From CAVWNR01 sp963756525 (GTDB lineage Bacteria > Actinomycetota > Actinomycetes > Mycobacteriales > Jatrophihabitantaceae), in assembly GCA_963756525.1 (NCBI GenBank), contig CAVWNR010000009.1:62001-126000 (forward strand): DNA of 64,000 nucleotides. Direction: 5' to 3'. Under the pieces are notes generated by a model. It was not told where the DNA came from. It searched no databases and saw nothing but the letters and a program-made list of their open reading frames with translations. Below are positions 49,191-58,043 of this stretch, one piece after another. Each line of letters starts with the position of its first letter. Positions within the stretch are counted from its first letter, which is position 1. Made by a program: the position numbers and the translations under genes.

Positions 49191-50816
49191 ATGCGGGCAT
49201 CTGGCAGCGTTGTCGCGCGCGCCGGCCACGGGCGCTGGCCGGGGGTGGCGCGCCGGCTGTCACCGTCGTCGTGGGCGTTGCTGGTCAGCGTGGTGGTGGC
49301 CGCGGTGTGGCTGCAGTGGACCCCGCTCGTGCCGGATCTGGCGGCCCAGGTGGCGCGCGCCAAGCTGGTCCGTGAGGCGGGGACGGTGTCGTGGTGGACG
49401 GGCTGGTTCGGCGGGCTTTCGCTGCCGACCTACAGTCTGCTCACGCCGTCGTGGATGGCGTGGCTGGGCGTGCGGGCCACCGGGGTGCTGGCGGCGGTGG
49501 CCGGCGCGTGGCTCACCGCCCGGCTGTTGTCGTCGGCGCTGCGTCCGCGTGCCGCGGCGGTGGCGTTCGCGTTGGCTGAGATGGCCGACCTGGTCGCTGG
49601 CCGGGTGACGTTCGTGGTCGGCGCGACGCTCGGGGTTGCCGCGCTGGTCGCGATGCGGGCCGGGCGGAGCTGGCTGCTGGCGGTGCTCGCGGTGGCCGCC
49701 TATTTCGCCAGCCCGCTGGCCGGGCTGTTCGTGGGGATCGCGCTGGCGGCGGTGGTCATCGGCGACCCGCCGCGTCGCCGGCCCGCGGCGGCGATGTGCG
49801 TGTTGCTGCTCGCCGTGGGCGCGGGGACGGCGCTGCTGTTCCCGGGCACCGGCACGATGCCGGTCAGCCTGGCAGGGCTGATCCCGCCGGGGCTGTGCTG
49901 CCTCGGGGTGGTGCTGCTGTGCCGGCATCGGCTGGTGCGGGTGGGCGCGCTGCTGCTGCTCGGCGCGCTTGTCGGCTTCCTGCTGGTGCCCGGCGCGGTC
50001 GGCGGGAACGTGGCACGGCTGGCCTGGGTCTGCGCCGCGCCGGCCGTGGTGGCCTATGCGTGGCTGCCGCGCCGCTATCTGGCCGTCGCGGTCGCGCTGC
50101 TCGCCGCCTGGCCGGTGAGCGACCTGGTGCAGCAGGTGGCCAGCACCCGCGACCCGTCCACGTCGGCGGGGTTCTACCAGCCGATGCTGGATGCGTTGCG
50201 CGAGCGGCGCGCGCAGGCCGGGCCGGGCGCGGTCGGTGAGCGGCTGGAGCTGGTCCAGCCGGACAGCCGCTGGTCGGTGGCGTTCCTCGGCAGTGGGCAG
50301 TCGCTGGCCCGCGGATGGGACCGGCAGGCCGACGTGGCCGACGACCCGCTGTTCTACCGGGCGGGCGCGCTGACCGCCGCGAGCTACCAGGACTGGCTGC
50401 ACCAGCTGGCGGTCGGCTGGGTCGCCGTCCCCGGTGTGGCGCTGGACTACGCCTCGGTCGGCGAGGCACGGCTGGTCCGCCGCGGCCTGAACTACCTGCG
50501 CCCGGTCTGGTGGAACTCTTCCTGGACGCTGTACCGGGTCATCGACGCCGCGCCGTTGGTCACCGGCGCGCAACTGGTCGAGATCGACGCCTCGAGTGTC
50601 ACCGTGCGCACGGCCGGGCCGGCCGATGTGGACCTGCGGGTGCGCTGGTCGCCGTACCTGACCGTGTACCGCCCGGACGGTGAGACGCCGCCCGGCTTGT
50701 GTGTCGCCGACAACGCCGGATGGCTAGGAATCGTGCTGCCGCAGGCGGGCGAGTACCGCCTGGTGAGCCGCTTCGATCCGCTGGCCCGGGCCGACCCCGA
50801 CCATGCCTGCCGATGA
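49191..50816 (+). CDS. Large integral membrane protein, glycosyltransferase/YfhO-like topology
   Basis: This protein of about 541 residues has an N-terminal helix, a WWTGWFGGLSLPTYSLLTPSWMAWLG extracytoplasmic loop and then about ten helices to residue 320. A hydrophilic C-terminal part (PTSAGFYQ-type loop, LELVQPDSRWSVAFLGSGQSLARGWDRQADVADDPLFYR, LNYLRPVWWNSSWTLYRVIDA, VDLRVRWSPYLTVYR) follows. The layout resembles membrane GT-C or YfhO-like proteins with an outer beta-rich domain, but no catalytic motif is certain. Its 3' end overlaps the next gene by 14 bp. The start ATG 49191 is likely; the frame is open further upstream. Confidence 0.7.
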   Translation: MRASGSVVARAGHGRWPGVARRLSPSSWALLVSVVVAAVWLQWTPLVPDLAAQVARAKLVREAGTVSWWTGWFGGLSLPTYSLLTPSWMAWLGVRATGVLAAVAGAWLTARLLSSALRPRAAAVAFALAEMADLVAGRVTFVVGATLGVAALVAMRAGRSWLLAVLAVAAYFASPLAGLFVGIALAAVVIGDPPRRRPAAAMCVLLLAVGAGTALLFPGTGTMPVSLAGLIPPGLCCLGVVLLCRHRLVRVGALLLLGALVGFLLVPGAVGGNVARLAWVCAAPAVVAYAWLPRRYLAVAVALLAAWPVSDLVQQVASTRDPSTSAGFYQPMLDALRERRAQAGPGAVGERLELVQPDSRWSVAFLGSGQSLARGWDRQADVADDPLFYRAGALTAASYQDWLHQLAVGWVAVPGVALDYASVGEARLVRRGLNYLRPVWWNSSWTLYRVIDAAPLVTGAQLVEIDASSVTVRTAGPADVDLRVRWSPYLTVYRPDGETPPGLCVADNAGWLGIVLPQAGEYRLVSRFDPLARADPDHACR

Positions 50817-51504
50817 CGCCCTCCGGCTGGTCAGCTACAACATCCGGGCGCTGCGCGACGACGCCTCGGCCGTGGTGCGAGTGATCCGCTCGCTGGACCC
50901 GGACGTGCTGTGCATCCAGGAGGCGCCGCGGTTCGGCCGCTGGCGCGGCAGGTGCGCGGCGCTGGCCCGCGACACCGACCTGGTCATCGTCAGCGGTGGG
51001 CGCAGCGCGGCGGGCAACCTGCTGCTCGTCCGGCGGTCGGTCGACGTGCTCGCCGCACGAGACGTGCTGTTCAGCAAGGAGTTCCGGCGGCATCAGCGCG
51101 GCGTCACGATGGGCGTGCTGCGCCGGGCCGGTCGCGAGTTCGCCGTCGCCGGCACCCACCTGGACGGCTGGCCGCAGCCACGCATGCGCCACCTCCGGCA
51201 GCTGCGCTGCGTGCTGGATGCGTTCCTGCCACCCGGCGTGCCGATGATGCTCGCGGGCGACATGAACGAAGACCCGGGCACCCCGGTGTGGCGGGCGCTG
51301 CTCGGCTTCGGCGCCGACGCGTGGGCCAGCGCCGGCACCGGCGACGGCCTGACGCTCAACGTCACCGAGCCGACCCGGCGCATCGACGGCATCTTCGTCG
51401 CCCCTGCGATCACCGTCGTGCATGCGGCCTCGATCGACAGCGCCGACGTGCGGATCGCCAGCGACCATCGCCCGGTCCTCGCCGAGCTGAAGCTGCCAGG
51501 CTAA
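50803..51504 (+). CDS. Endonuclease/exonuclease/phosphatase (EEP) family protein
   Basis: This 233-residue protein is a complete EEP-fold enzyme: LRLVSYNIRALRDD (first Asn), DVLCIQEAPRFG (catalytic Glu), FAVAGTHLDG (His/Asp), MLAGDMNEDPGTP (Asp-x-Asn), RRIDGIFVAP and ASDHRPVLAEL (final Asp-His). It hydrolyses phosphodiester bonds with Mg; the substrate could be a lipid headgroup or nucleic acid. No signal peptide, so cytosolic. Its start lies inside the membrane gene's 3' end, so the two are translationally coupled and probably act together. Confidence 0.9.
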   Translation: MPADDALRLVSYNIRALRDDASAVVRVIRSLDPDVLCIQEAPRFGRWRGRCAALARDTDLVIVSGGRSAAGNLLLVRRSVDVLAARDVLFSKEFRRHQRGVTMGVLRRAGREFAVAGTHLDGWPQPRMRHLRQLRCVLDAFLPPGVPMMLAGDMNEDPGTPVWRALLGFGADAWASAGTGDGLTLNVTEPTRRIDGIFVAPAITVVHAASIDSADVRIASDHRPVLAELKLPG

Positions 51505-51747
51505 CCGCGCCGCTCAGCTCAGTGTGCGCAGCGGGCTGGCAGCAGCGCGTCGACCGCCGGATAGTAGGCACGCTCGACCCGCCGCCGGGTCCAGGGCGAT
51601 CTCCCGCCCGGCGCCAGCGCCCGCCCGGGCGGGCCGTCGCGGCCGGGCGGGTCAGCGCCGCAACAGCCCACAGGCCGACCGTGGGGCACAGCGCCACCTC
51701 AGCTGATCTCATGCGGGCGCTGGCCGCGCGCTGGCTCATTACCTCTG

Positions 51748-52116
51748 ATGTGGGTCAACGGCAGCGATGAACGCAGCCTACGGTTGGTCATGCACCGGGC
51801 GACGGGCAGACCGGCGGCAGCGGGCGGGCGTGGCCCTCGGCTGCACCATGTGATGCTCGGTGTGCGGCCGGCAGTGGCGCGGGTCTTCGCCCGTCGCGCT
51901 GCGACCGCCGCCGGGTGGCAGCTGTGGGATGCCGGCGCGGTAGCCCCCGGCGCGGCGGCGGGTGCCCGCGGCGGCCGGCCGCGGCGACGTGCTGACCCAG
52001 CGCCGGTGGGCCGTGCGGTGTGCCGGCACTGGTTCGCCGTGCTGTACCTGCTGCTGCTGCTGCTCGCCGGCGAGCATCGCTGGCCGCTGGACCTGATCGG
52101 CTGCGCGCTGTCATGA
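51748..52116 (+). CDS. Uncertain ORF with C-terminal hydrophobic helix
   Basis: A 122-residue frame is Arg/Ala/Gly-rich for most of its length and ends HWFAVLYLLLLLLAGEHRWPLDLIGCALS, a membrane helix followed by a short tail. Its TGA overlaps an ATG (52113) opening a second frame (MTTSNLLRLADRVARHRRPPLADRTHLVPVLAAVV...), which runs into the IS256 stub on the other strand. The ATGA arrangement argues for real but damaged genes. Resemblance to a PAP2-type C-terminus is too weak to name. 51505-51747 upstream holds nothing recognisable. Confidence 0.3.
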   Translation: MWVNGSDERSLRLVMHRATGRPAAAGGRGPRLHHVMLGVRPAVARVFARRAATAAGWQLWDAGAVAPGAAAGARGGRPRRRADPAPVGRAVCRHWFAVLYLLLLLLAGEHRWPLDLIGCALS

Positions 52117-52351
52117 CCACCTCCAACCTGCTGCGGTTGGCCGATCGGGTGGCCCGGCATCGGCGGCCGCCGCTGGCTGACCGGACGCACCTGGTCCCCG
52201 TTCTGGCCGCCGTGGTGCGGACGTTTTCCCGATCGGGCAGTCCGGAATGCCACCGCCGGCGGCCGCGCGGGTGGCTGATCACCGCCGCGATCGCCGTGCT
52301 GCTCGCGGCAGCGGCGCTCAGCGCCGCCACCGCCGACGCCGACGCCGGCAC

Positions 52352-52546
52352 CGACTCGACGACCCGCTTGGTCAGCCGGGCCAGCAGCCCACCCTCACCG
52401 GTCAGCCGCAGCCCTTCCGAGCGGGCACGATCGGCGAGCTGCTCCACCAGCTGCTCATCCACCGCGTCCAACACATCCACCGAGGCCTCCACCACCGCAT
52501 CAGCGGCCTCACCGATTTTCACAACAGTCACAGCTGTACCTTGCAT
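52352..52546 (-). mobile_element. IS256-family transposase, N-terminal stub
   Basis: From ATG 52546 the frame reads MQGTAVTVVKIGEAADAVVE ... VDEQLVEQLADRARSEGLRLTGEGGLLARLTKRVVES, the standard N-terminus of IS256 (mutator-type) transposases. After about 65 residues the family match ends and Ala/Ser-rich sequence begins. The DDE catalytic domain, normally over 300 residues further, is missing. No terminal inverted repeats could be identified. A single-ended remnant of an insertion. Confidence 0.75.
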
Positions 52547-52656
52547 CTCAGGAGTTACAGCGTTGAAGTTGCAGTCCCTTTTCCGCCGATGGCCCCCAGA
52601 TCCGGGCGGGGGGTGTATGCGTGCCTGAGGTGTAGGTCCGAAGGTGGGTGGCTGGG

Positions 52657-53517
52657 TTAGGCATCGCGAAGTTTGAGCGTGAGGGTGCCGGCGAGCATGG
52701 CGGCGGCGGTCCAGGCGGTGAGCACGCCGAGGCCGGCCCAGGGGGCGATGGGCAGATGGTGGAGGTTGGTGGTGTTCTGGATGGCGAGCCCGGCGTCCAT
52801 CGGGCTGATCTGTTGTAGGTGTCGCTGCCAGTTCGGGTTGCTGACGGCGGAGACGAGGATGGGGAACACGTAGAGCAGGGCGAGCACGGTGCCGATGGCG
52901 GTGGCTGAATCACGGACGGTGGTGGCGATGCCGAGGCTGAGCAGGGTGATCAGCGCGAGGTAGAGGACCGAGCCGGCGGCGGCGCGCAGCGTTGGTCCGT
53001 CGCTGAGCGACAGGAGTGTGTACCCGTGGGTGGGGGTGAAGCCGTTGCCGGGCAGCAGCAGGCGGCCGGCGAGGACGGAGCCGAGCACGGCCGCGGCGCC
53101 GGCGGCGAGCGCCGCCGCGGTGAGGACGGTGGCCTTCGCGGTGAGCATGGTGGCGCGTCGGGGCATCGCGGTGAGCGTGGTGGCGATCATGCCGGTGCCG
53201 TATTCGTTGCCGATGGTGAGGACGGCAAGGATGGCAAGAACCGTTTGGCCGAGGTCGACCCCGGTGAGGGCGGTTTTGGTGAGATCGTGCCCGCCGCCGG
53301 TGTAGGTGGTCGCGGCGGCGACCGCGGCGCTGAGCCCCGCGGTGAGCACGACGGCTGCAAACGCTAGCCAGCCGGCCGCCGGGGTGGTGCGGAGTTTGGT
53401 CCATTCGGCGTGCAGCGCATCCGCCAGGTCGGCCCACCGTTGCCGTGGCGCGCGGTGCGCGGGGGGGTAGCTGTGAGGGTGGGCGAGCGGTGGACTGCCC
53501 GGCGGGAGCCTGGTCAC
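52657..53517 (-). CDS. ABC transporter permease (ABC-2 type), subunit 2
   Basis: This 286-residue permease has a short cytosolic start with LADALHAEWTKLRTTPA, the family's amphipathic coupling helix motif. Six helices follow, with NEYGTGMIATTLTAMPRRATMLTAKATVLTAAALAAGA between helices 2 and 3. It is an ABC-2/DrrB-like exporter subunit. The GTG at 53517 overlaps the upstream permease stop by four bases (GTGA), so the frame extending to 53598 inside that gene is not used. It assembles with the permease and ATPase encoded just upstream. Confidence 0.85.
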   Translation of the reverse strand: MTRLPPGSPPLAHPHSYPPAHRAPRQRWADLADALHAEWTKLRTTPAAGWLAFAAVVLTAGLSAAVAAATTYTGGGHDLTKTALTGVDLGQTVLAILAVLTIGNEYGTGMIATTLTAMPRRATMLTAKATVLTAAALAAGAAAVLGSVLAGRLLLPGNGFTPTHGYTLLSLSDGPTLRAAAGSVLYLALITLLSLGIATTVRDSATAIGTVLALLYVFPILVSAVSNPNWQRHLQQISPMDAGLAIQNTTNLHHLPIAPWAGLGVLTAWTAAAMLAGTLTLKLRDA

Positions 53518-55109
53518 GCGTCGCGTCGGTGCAGCAGCACGGCGGCGACGCCGAGGGTGAGGGCGACGTAGCCGCATAGCACCGCGAGACCGGCCCACGG
53601 GGGCAGCGGGTAGTAGCCGTTGGTCGGGGTGTAGTCACCGGCGACCTGCGGGTACTGGATCAGGGTTTGCTGGACGGCGAACGCCGCGGCCGGGGTGATC
53701 CGCAGCAGCCATTGCCCGGCGCCGACCGGCAGGAGTGAGGCGACGGCGAGAATGTAGGGCAGCACGATCGCCACGATGACGACGGTCACCGCGCCGGCGC
53801 CACGGCGCAGGATGGTGCCGACGGCAAGCGCCGCGACGGCGGTCAGGGCGAGCACCGCGGCGGTGCCGAGGATGATCCGCAGCCCGGTTGCCGTAGCGAG
53901 CGGGTAAACGAAGTGGCCGTTGCTGTGCAGCAGGTGCCGCCCGAGAAGGACGGTGATCGTCGCGGCCACCAGCCCGGTGACGAACGCGGCCGCGGCGATG
54001 ACGACGGCTTTGGCGGCCAGCACCCGGCCGCGCCGCGGGCTCGCGGTCAGCGTGGTGCGGATCAGGCCGCGGCGGTACTCGGCGGTGACGAACAGCCCGG
54101 CCACCACGATCAGCGCGATCAGCCCGGCGAAGGTGCCAATCAGGGTCCGGTCGGGGTCGGGCGCGTCCGGGCCGGCCGCGAGTGGCGCGATGTCCCCGGA
54201 CCCGGACACGGTGATGGTGTCGTCGGACTGGGTGACGCCGCCGGGTAGCGCCGCGTCGCCGATCTGCGTGCCCCTCCAGGCACCGGCCGGCCAGCCGCCG
54301 TGCCGGCTAAGCCGGTCGAAGCCGGCGGTGGCCTCGGTGGGGACGCTGCTGCCGCTCTCGCCGCCGCCGATGGGATTGCTGGTTTGCTGGTAGTCCGGGG
54401 ACGCGGTGAACAGCCCGCCGGGCACGGTGGCCGGCAACGCGGCCAGGCGGGCGCTGCCGACCTGGGTCCAGTGACTCCCATCCGTCGAGTCGTAGCCGGT
54501 GACTAGATCACCGGAGCGGGTCAGCCGCAGCCAGCGCGGGGACGACGCGGAGACGGCACCGCCGATCCCGGCGCTGTCATGCGTGTAGTCGTACTGAAAG
54601 CGCACCCCGTGACTGCCAGTGACCATGATCGCCGCATACGGCGAGCCCGGTGTCGTGCTGGCCTTGATGATCAGCCCGGCTTTCGACCAGGGCTGCACGC
54701 CGGCACGGGCGCCGGCCAGCGGCTGGTCGGGTGGGGCGGAGCCGGAGGCGATCAGGCCGGTCAGCGAGCCGACCCGGACGGTGATGCTGCCGTCGCCGGT
54801 CAGCGGCTGGTGCACGAAGTAGAAGCCATCGTTCACCGGGTCACCGCGCGGGCCGGTCAACGGGGCAACTGGGCCTGCCGACGTGCAGGCCGGTGCCGAT
54901 TGGCCCGGAACGTTGTGGCAGACGGTGCCGGAGCTGTGTGTGCCGGCCGCGGTGAGCACGCCCACCCCGACGATCAGTGCGGCTGCGGCGATGAGGCCGA
55001 TCAGCCAGCCGCGCACGGTGCGCAGCTTGGTCCATTCCGCGTGCAGCAGCTGCGCGAAGCCGTCGCGTCCGACCGGCACGGGCGACCGGTGCGTCGTGGT
55101 CGTGGTCAT
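53514..55109 (-). CDS. ABC transporter permease with large extracytoplasmic domain, subunit 1
   Basis: This 531-residue permease starts FAQLLHAEWTKLRTVRGWLIGLIAAAALIVGVGVLTAAG, the same motif as subunit 2. An about 260-residue external domain (VNDGFYFVHQPLTGDGSITVRVGSLTG, GVQPWSKAGLIIKASTTPGSPYAAIMVTGSHGVRFQYDY, LRLTRSGDLVTGYDSTDGSHWTQVG) is inserted between helices 1 and 2. The inserted domain resembles DUF1349/laminin-G-like lectin sandwiches. Helices 2-6 follow with YRRGLIRTTLTASPRRGRVLAAKA. A sensor or substrate-capturing role for the outer domain is plausible. Start overlaps the ATPase stop. Confidence 0.85.
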   Translation of the reverse strand: MTTTTTHRSPVPVGRDGFAQLLHAEWTKLRTVRGWLIGLIAAAALIVGVGVLTAAGTHSSGTVCHNVPGQSAPACTSAGPVAPLTGPRGDPVNDGFYFVHQPLTGDGSITVRVGSLTGLIASGSAPPDQPLAGARAGVQPWSKAGLIIKASTTPGSPYAAIMVTGSHGVRFQYDYTHDSAGIGGAVSASSPRWLRLTRSGDLVTGYDSTDGSHWTQVGSARLAALPATVPGGLFTASPDYQQTSNPIGGGESGSSVPTEATAGFDRLSRHGGWPAGAWRGTQIGDAALPGGVTQSDDTITVSGSGDIAPLAAGPDAPDPDRTLIGTFAGLIALIVVAGLFVTAEYRRGLIRTTLTASPRRGRVLAAKAVVIAAAAFVTGLVAATITVLLGRHLLHSNGHFVYPLATATGLRIILGTAAVLALTAVAALAVGTILRRGAGAVTVVIVAIVLPYILAVASLLPVGAGQWLLRITPAAAFAVQQTLIQYPQVAGDYTPTNGYYPLPPWAGLAVLCGYVALTLGVAAVLLHRRDA

Positions 55110-56038
55110 CGGGTCGGTTCTGCGGTCGGGGCGGCGCGGAACTCGACCTGCTCGCGGGTCAGCTCCATGTATGCCTCCTCCAAGGTGGCGCGATGCGCGG
55201 AGACCTCGCTGAACGGCACCGCGGCCTCATTCAGCAGCGCCACCACGCGGGCCGGGTCGAGGTCGGCCACGGTGAGCGTGTCCCGATCGGTGACGGTGAC
55301 GGTCGCGCCGGCGTACGCGAGCACGTTCATCGCATCCGATCGGGCCGTGGTGCGCAGCGTGACCCGCCCGGCGGACGCGCCCGCGATGAGCTCGGCGACG
55401 CTGGTGGCCGCGACCAGCCGACCGCGGCCGATCACCACCAGCTGACTTGCGGTGTCTTGCAGTTCGCTCATTAGGTGGCTGGACACCAGCAGGGCGCGGC
55501 CCTCCGCGGCGAGCGCGCGGAGGAAGCCGCGCATCCACACGATGCCCTCGGGGTCCAGGCCGTTGAACGGCTCGTCGAGCATGAGCACCGGCGGGCCACC
55601 GAGCAGCGCCGCGGCCAGGCCGAGCCGCTGCCGCATCCCGAGGGAATACCCGCCGGCCTTGCGCCGCGCCACCCCCTGCAGACCCGCCCGGTCCAGCACC
55701 TCGTCCACCCGCTTGCTGCCCAGGCCCTGCGAATGGGCCAGCCAGAGCAGGTGGTTGCGGCCGGTCCGGCTCGGCTGCAACGCCGCCGCGTCCAGCAGCG
55801 ACCCGACGTGGCTAAGCGGGTGGCGCAGGCTGGCGTACGGCCAGCCGCCGATCGTGGCGCTGCCCTGGTCCGGGGCATCGAGGCCGAGGATGATCCGCAT
55901 GGTGGTCGACTTGCCCGCCCCGTTTGGGCCAACGAACCCGGTCACCTGCCCCGCCGCGACGGTGAACGACAACCCGTCGACCGCCACGGTGGAACCGAAC
56001 CGTTTCCGCAGCCCGGCGACCTCGATGCCCACGTCCAT
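55106..56038 (-). CDS. ABC transporter ATP-binding protein (ABC-2 exporter)
   Basis: This 310-residue ATPase has Walker A GPNGAGKST near residue 37, the ABC signature YSLGMRQRLGLA (SLGMRQR in place of LSGGQ), Walker B VLMLDEPFNGLDPEG, the H-loop LVSSHLMSEL, and a C-terminal regulatory extension of about 90 residues. This is the CcmA/DrrA-like drug or bacitracin-type exporter class. First gene of the three-gene minus-strand operon (ATPase, permease 1, permease 2) with four-base overlaps. It is divergent from the histidine kinase gene across a 104-bp promoter region, so the two-component system likely controls it. Confidence 0.93.
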   Translation of the reverse strand: MDVGIEVAGLRKRFGSTVAVDGLSFTVAAGQVTGFVGPNGAGKSTTMRIILGLDAPDQGSATIGGWPYASLRHPLSHVGSLLDAAALQPSRTGRNHLLWLAHSQGLGSKRVDEVLDRAGLQGVARRKAGGYSLGMRQRLGLAAALLGGPPVLMLDEPFNGLDPEGIVWMRGFLRALAAEGRALLVSSHLMSELQDTASQLVVIGRGRLVAATSVAELIAGASAGRVTLRTTARSDAMNVLAYAGATVTVTDRDTLTVADLDPARVVALLNEAAVPFSEVSAHRATLEEAYMELTREQVEFRAAPTAEPTR

Positions 56039-56142
56039 GTCGCCGACGCTAGGCAGGCATTGCCCGCTAGGTCGTCACTCCTGAGAGCCATCTTCGACGT
56101 CCCTCCTACGAGTGACGCCGAGGCGGCGCCGAGGCGACGAGA

Positions 56143-57360
56143 ATGACCGGCGTGCTGCACGTCGGTTCCCAGGCCGTCGGCTGGGCTCACGCAGGGCGCC
56201 GGTTCGCCACCGCTTCGCTCAGCCCGGAGGTGACGGCCGCGCTGCTCGCCGTGGCAGCGGCGAGTGAAGCGAGCGTGCGGGCCGCGGTCACCGCCGTGGA
56301 CGCGCAGGTCGCCGTGGTGTTGTGTCTGCTTGCCCTGGCCAACACGCTGCCGCTCGCCGCGCTGGGTCCGGCCGCGGCCGCGATCGCCGTGACCGCGGTG
56401 AGCGTGATCTCGCTCGCGGCGTTCCACACCCTCACTGTCGCCGGTACGGCGGCACAACTGATCATCCTGTTCCGGCTCGGACACAACGCCGCGCCAGCCC
56501 ACCCGGCACGGCCGCTACTCGCGCCGGTGCTCGCCGTCTCGTTCCTGGCACTCGCGCTGGCCGGGTCGCGCCCAACCGCATCCGAGGCCGGCATCCTCAC
56601 CGTGCTACTCGCGGCCCTGGCCCCGGCGGCCGCGTGGTCGGGCATCGCGCACCGGGCCCGCGCGGAGGCGCGCGAGCAAGACGCCGCGCGGCAGATCATC
56701 GCCGACAGCCTGTTCGAGCACACCGCCCGCAGCGAACGGGCGCGCATCGCCCGCGAGCTGCACGACCTAGTCGCCCACCACATTTCCATGATTGCGGTGC
56801 AGGCCGAAACCGCACGGCTCACCACCCCCGGCCTGCCGCCCGCCGGAGCACGACGGCTGTCCGCGATCGGCGACACCGCCCGCGCCGGACTGACCGAGAT
56901 GCGCCGCCTGCTCGGCGTGCTCCGCGAGGACACCGCCGAACCCGCCCACCGGCAACCCCAACCCGGACTGGCCCAGCTCAACGACCTGCTCGACCAGACA
57001 CGCGACACCTCCGGCGCCGCGACCCGCCTGATCCTGCACGGGCTACCCGCTCTGCTGGATCCCGGCGTCGAACTCGCCGCCTACCGCATCGTCCAAGAAG
57101 CCCTCACCAACGCCCGCCGACACGCCCCCCGCGCAGCCATCGACGTCGAACTGCACTACACCGACGACGCGCTACACCTGCGCGTGCGCGACAACGGACC
57201 AGGCCCACCCACCGCAGCGGCGGTGGTCGCCGGGCACGGGCTGCTCGGCATGCACGAACGCGCCACCGCCGTCGGCGGCCAACTACACACCGGCCCCGCC
57301 GCCGGCGGCGGCTTCCTCCTCACCGCCCTGCTGCCCGCCAAGACCGAGCCCACTCAATGA
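56143..57360 (+). CDS. Sensor histidine kinase, NarL/DesK type (HisKA_3)
   Basis: This 405-residue membrane kinase has four to five hydrophobic segments in residues 25-175 and almost no extracytoplasmic loops. The HisKA_3 dimerisation region reads RSERARIARELHDLVAHHISMIAVQAE (phospho-acceptor His in ELHD). The ATPase domain follows with YRIVQEALTNARRHAP, VRDNGPG and GHGLLGMHERATAVGG. Lack of a sensing loop suggests intramembrane sensing, as in bacitracin-type systems that work with an ABC transporter, and an ABC exporter is encoded divergently. ATGA overlap with the response regulator gene. Confidence 0.93.
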   Translation: MTGVLHVGSQAVGWAHAGRRFATASLSPEVTAALLAVAAASEASVRAAVTAVDAQVAVVLCLLALANTLPLAALGPAAAAIAVTAVSVISLAAFHTLTVAGTAAQLIILFRLGHNAAPAHPARPLLAPVLAVSFLALALAGSRPTASEAGILTVLLAALAPAAAWSGIAHRARAEAREQDAARQIIADSLFEHTARSERARIARELHDLVAHHISMIAVQAETARLTTPGLPPAGARRLSAIGDTARAGLTEMRRLLGVLREDTAEPAHRQPQPGLAQLNDLLDQTRDTSGAATRLILHGLPALLDPGVELAAYRIVQEALTNARRHAPRAAIDVELHYTDDALHLRVRDNGPGPPTAAAVVAGHGLLGMHERATAVGGQLHTGPAAGGGFLLTALLPAKTEPTQ

Positions 57361-58043
57361 CCACCCCCCGCCCGCCGATCCGCATCGTCGTCGCCGACGA
57401 CCACCAAGTCGTCCGCGCCGGATTCGCCGAACTGCTCGACACCCAACCCGACTTCACCGTCGTCGGCACCGCCGCCCACGGCGCCGAAGCGGTACACGTC
57501 TGCCACGAGCTGCACCCGGACGTCGTGCTCATGGACGTCCGCATGCCCGGCATGGACGGCCTCCAGGCCACCCGACAACTCACCGCCGGCGACGGCCCAC
57601 GCATCCTGATCCTGACCACCTTCGACCTCGACGAATACGTCTACGACGCCCTACGCGCCGGCGCCAGCGGATTCCTGCTCAAAGACGTCACCGCGGAACG
57701 GCTCTTCGAGGCCGTCCGAGTCATCGCCGCCGGACAGGCGCTGCTCGCCCCGGCAATCACCCGGCGGCTCATCAGCGAGTTCGCCCGGCAGCACCGCACG
57801 ACCGACCCCCCCACACCGGCGGGCCTCGGCATGCTCACACCGCGCGAGACACAGGTGCTCCGCCTGATCGCCGAAGGTCTGTCCAACCTGGAGATCGCCG
57901 ACCGCCTCGTGGTCACGGAACAGACCGTCAAAACCCACGTCAGCCGCCTGCTCGCCAAACTCGGGCTACGCGACCGCACCCAGGCCGTCATCACCGCCTA
58001 CGAAACCAGGCTGATCAGCCCGGGCACGACCGAGGTGAAATAG
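57357..58043 (+). CDS. Response regulator, NarL/LuxR family
   Basis: This 228-residue protein has a receiver domain (IRIVVADDHQVVRAGFAELLDT, phospho-acceptor Asp in DVVLMDVRMPGMDG, Lys in FLLKDV) and a LuxR HTH (LTPRETQVLRLIAEGLSNLEIADRLVVTEQTVKTHVSRLLAKLGLRDRTQAV). The start overlaps the kinase stop (ATGA), so kinase and regulator are co-translated. It probably activates the divergent ABC operon when its kinase senses substrate or stress. Confidence 0.95.
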   Translation: MTTPRPPIRIVVADDHQVVRAGFAELLDTQPDFTVVGTAAHGAEAVHVCHELHPDVVLMDVRMPGMDGLQATRQLTAGDGPRILILTTFDLDEYVYDALRAGASGFLLKDVTAERLFEAVRVIAAGQALLAPAITRRLISEFARQHRTTDPPTPAGLGMLTPRETQVLRLIAEGLSNLEIADRLVVTEQTVKTHVSRLLAKLGLRDRTQAVITAYETRLISPGTTEVK

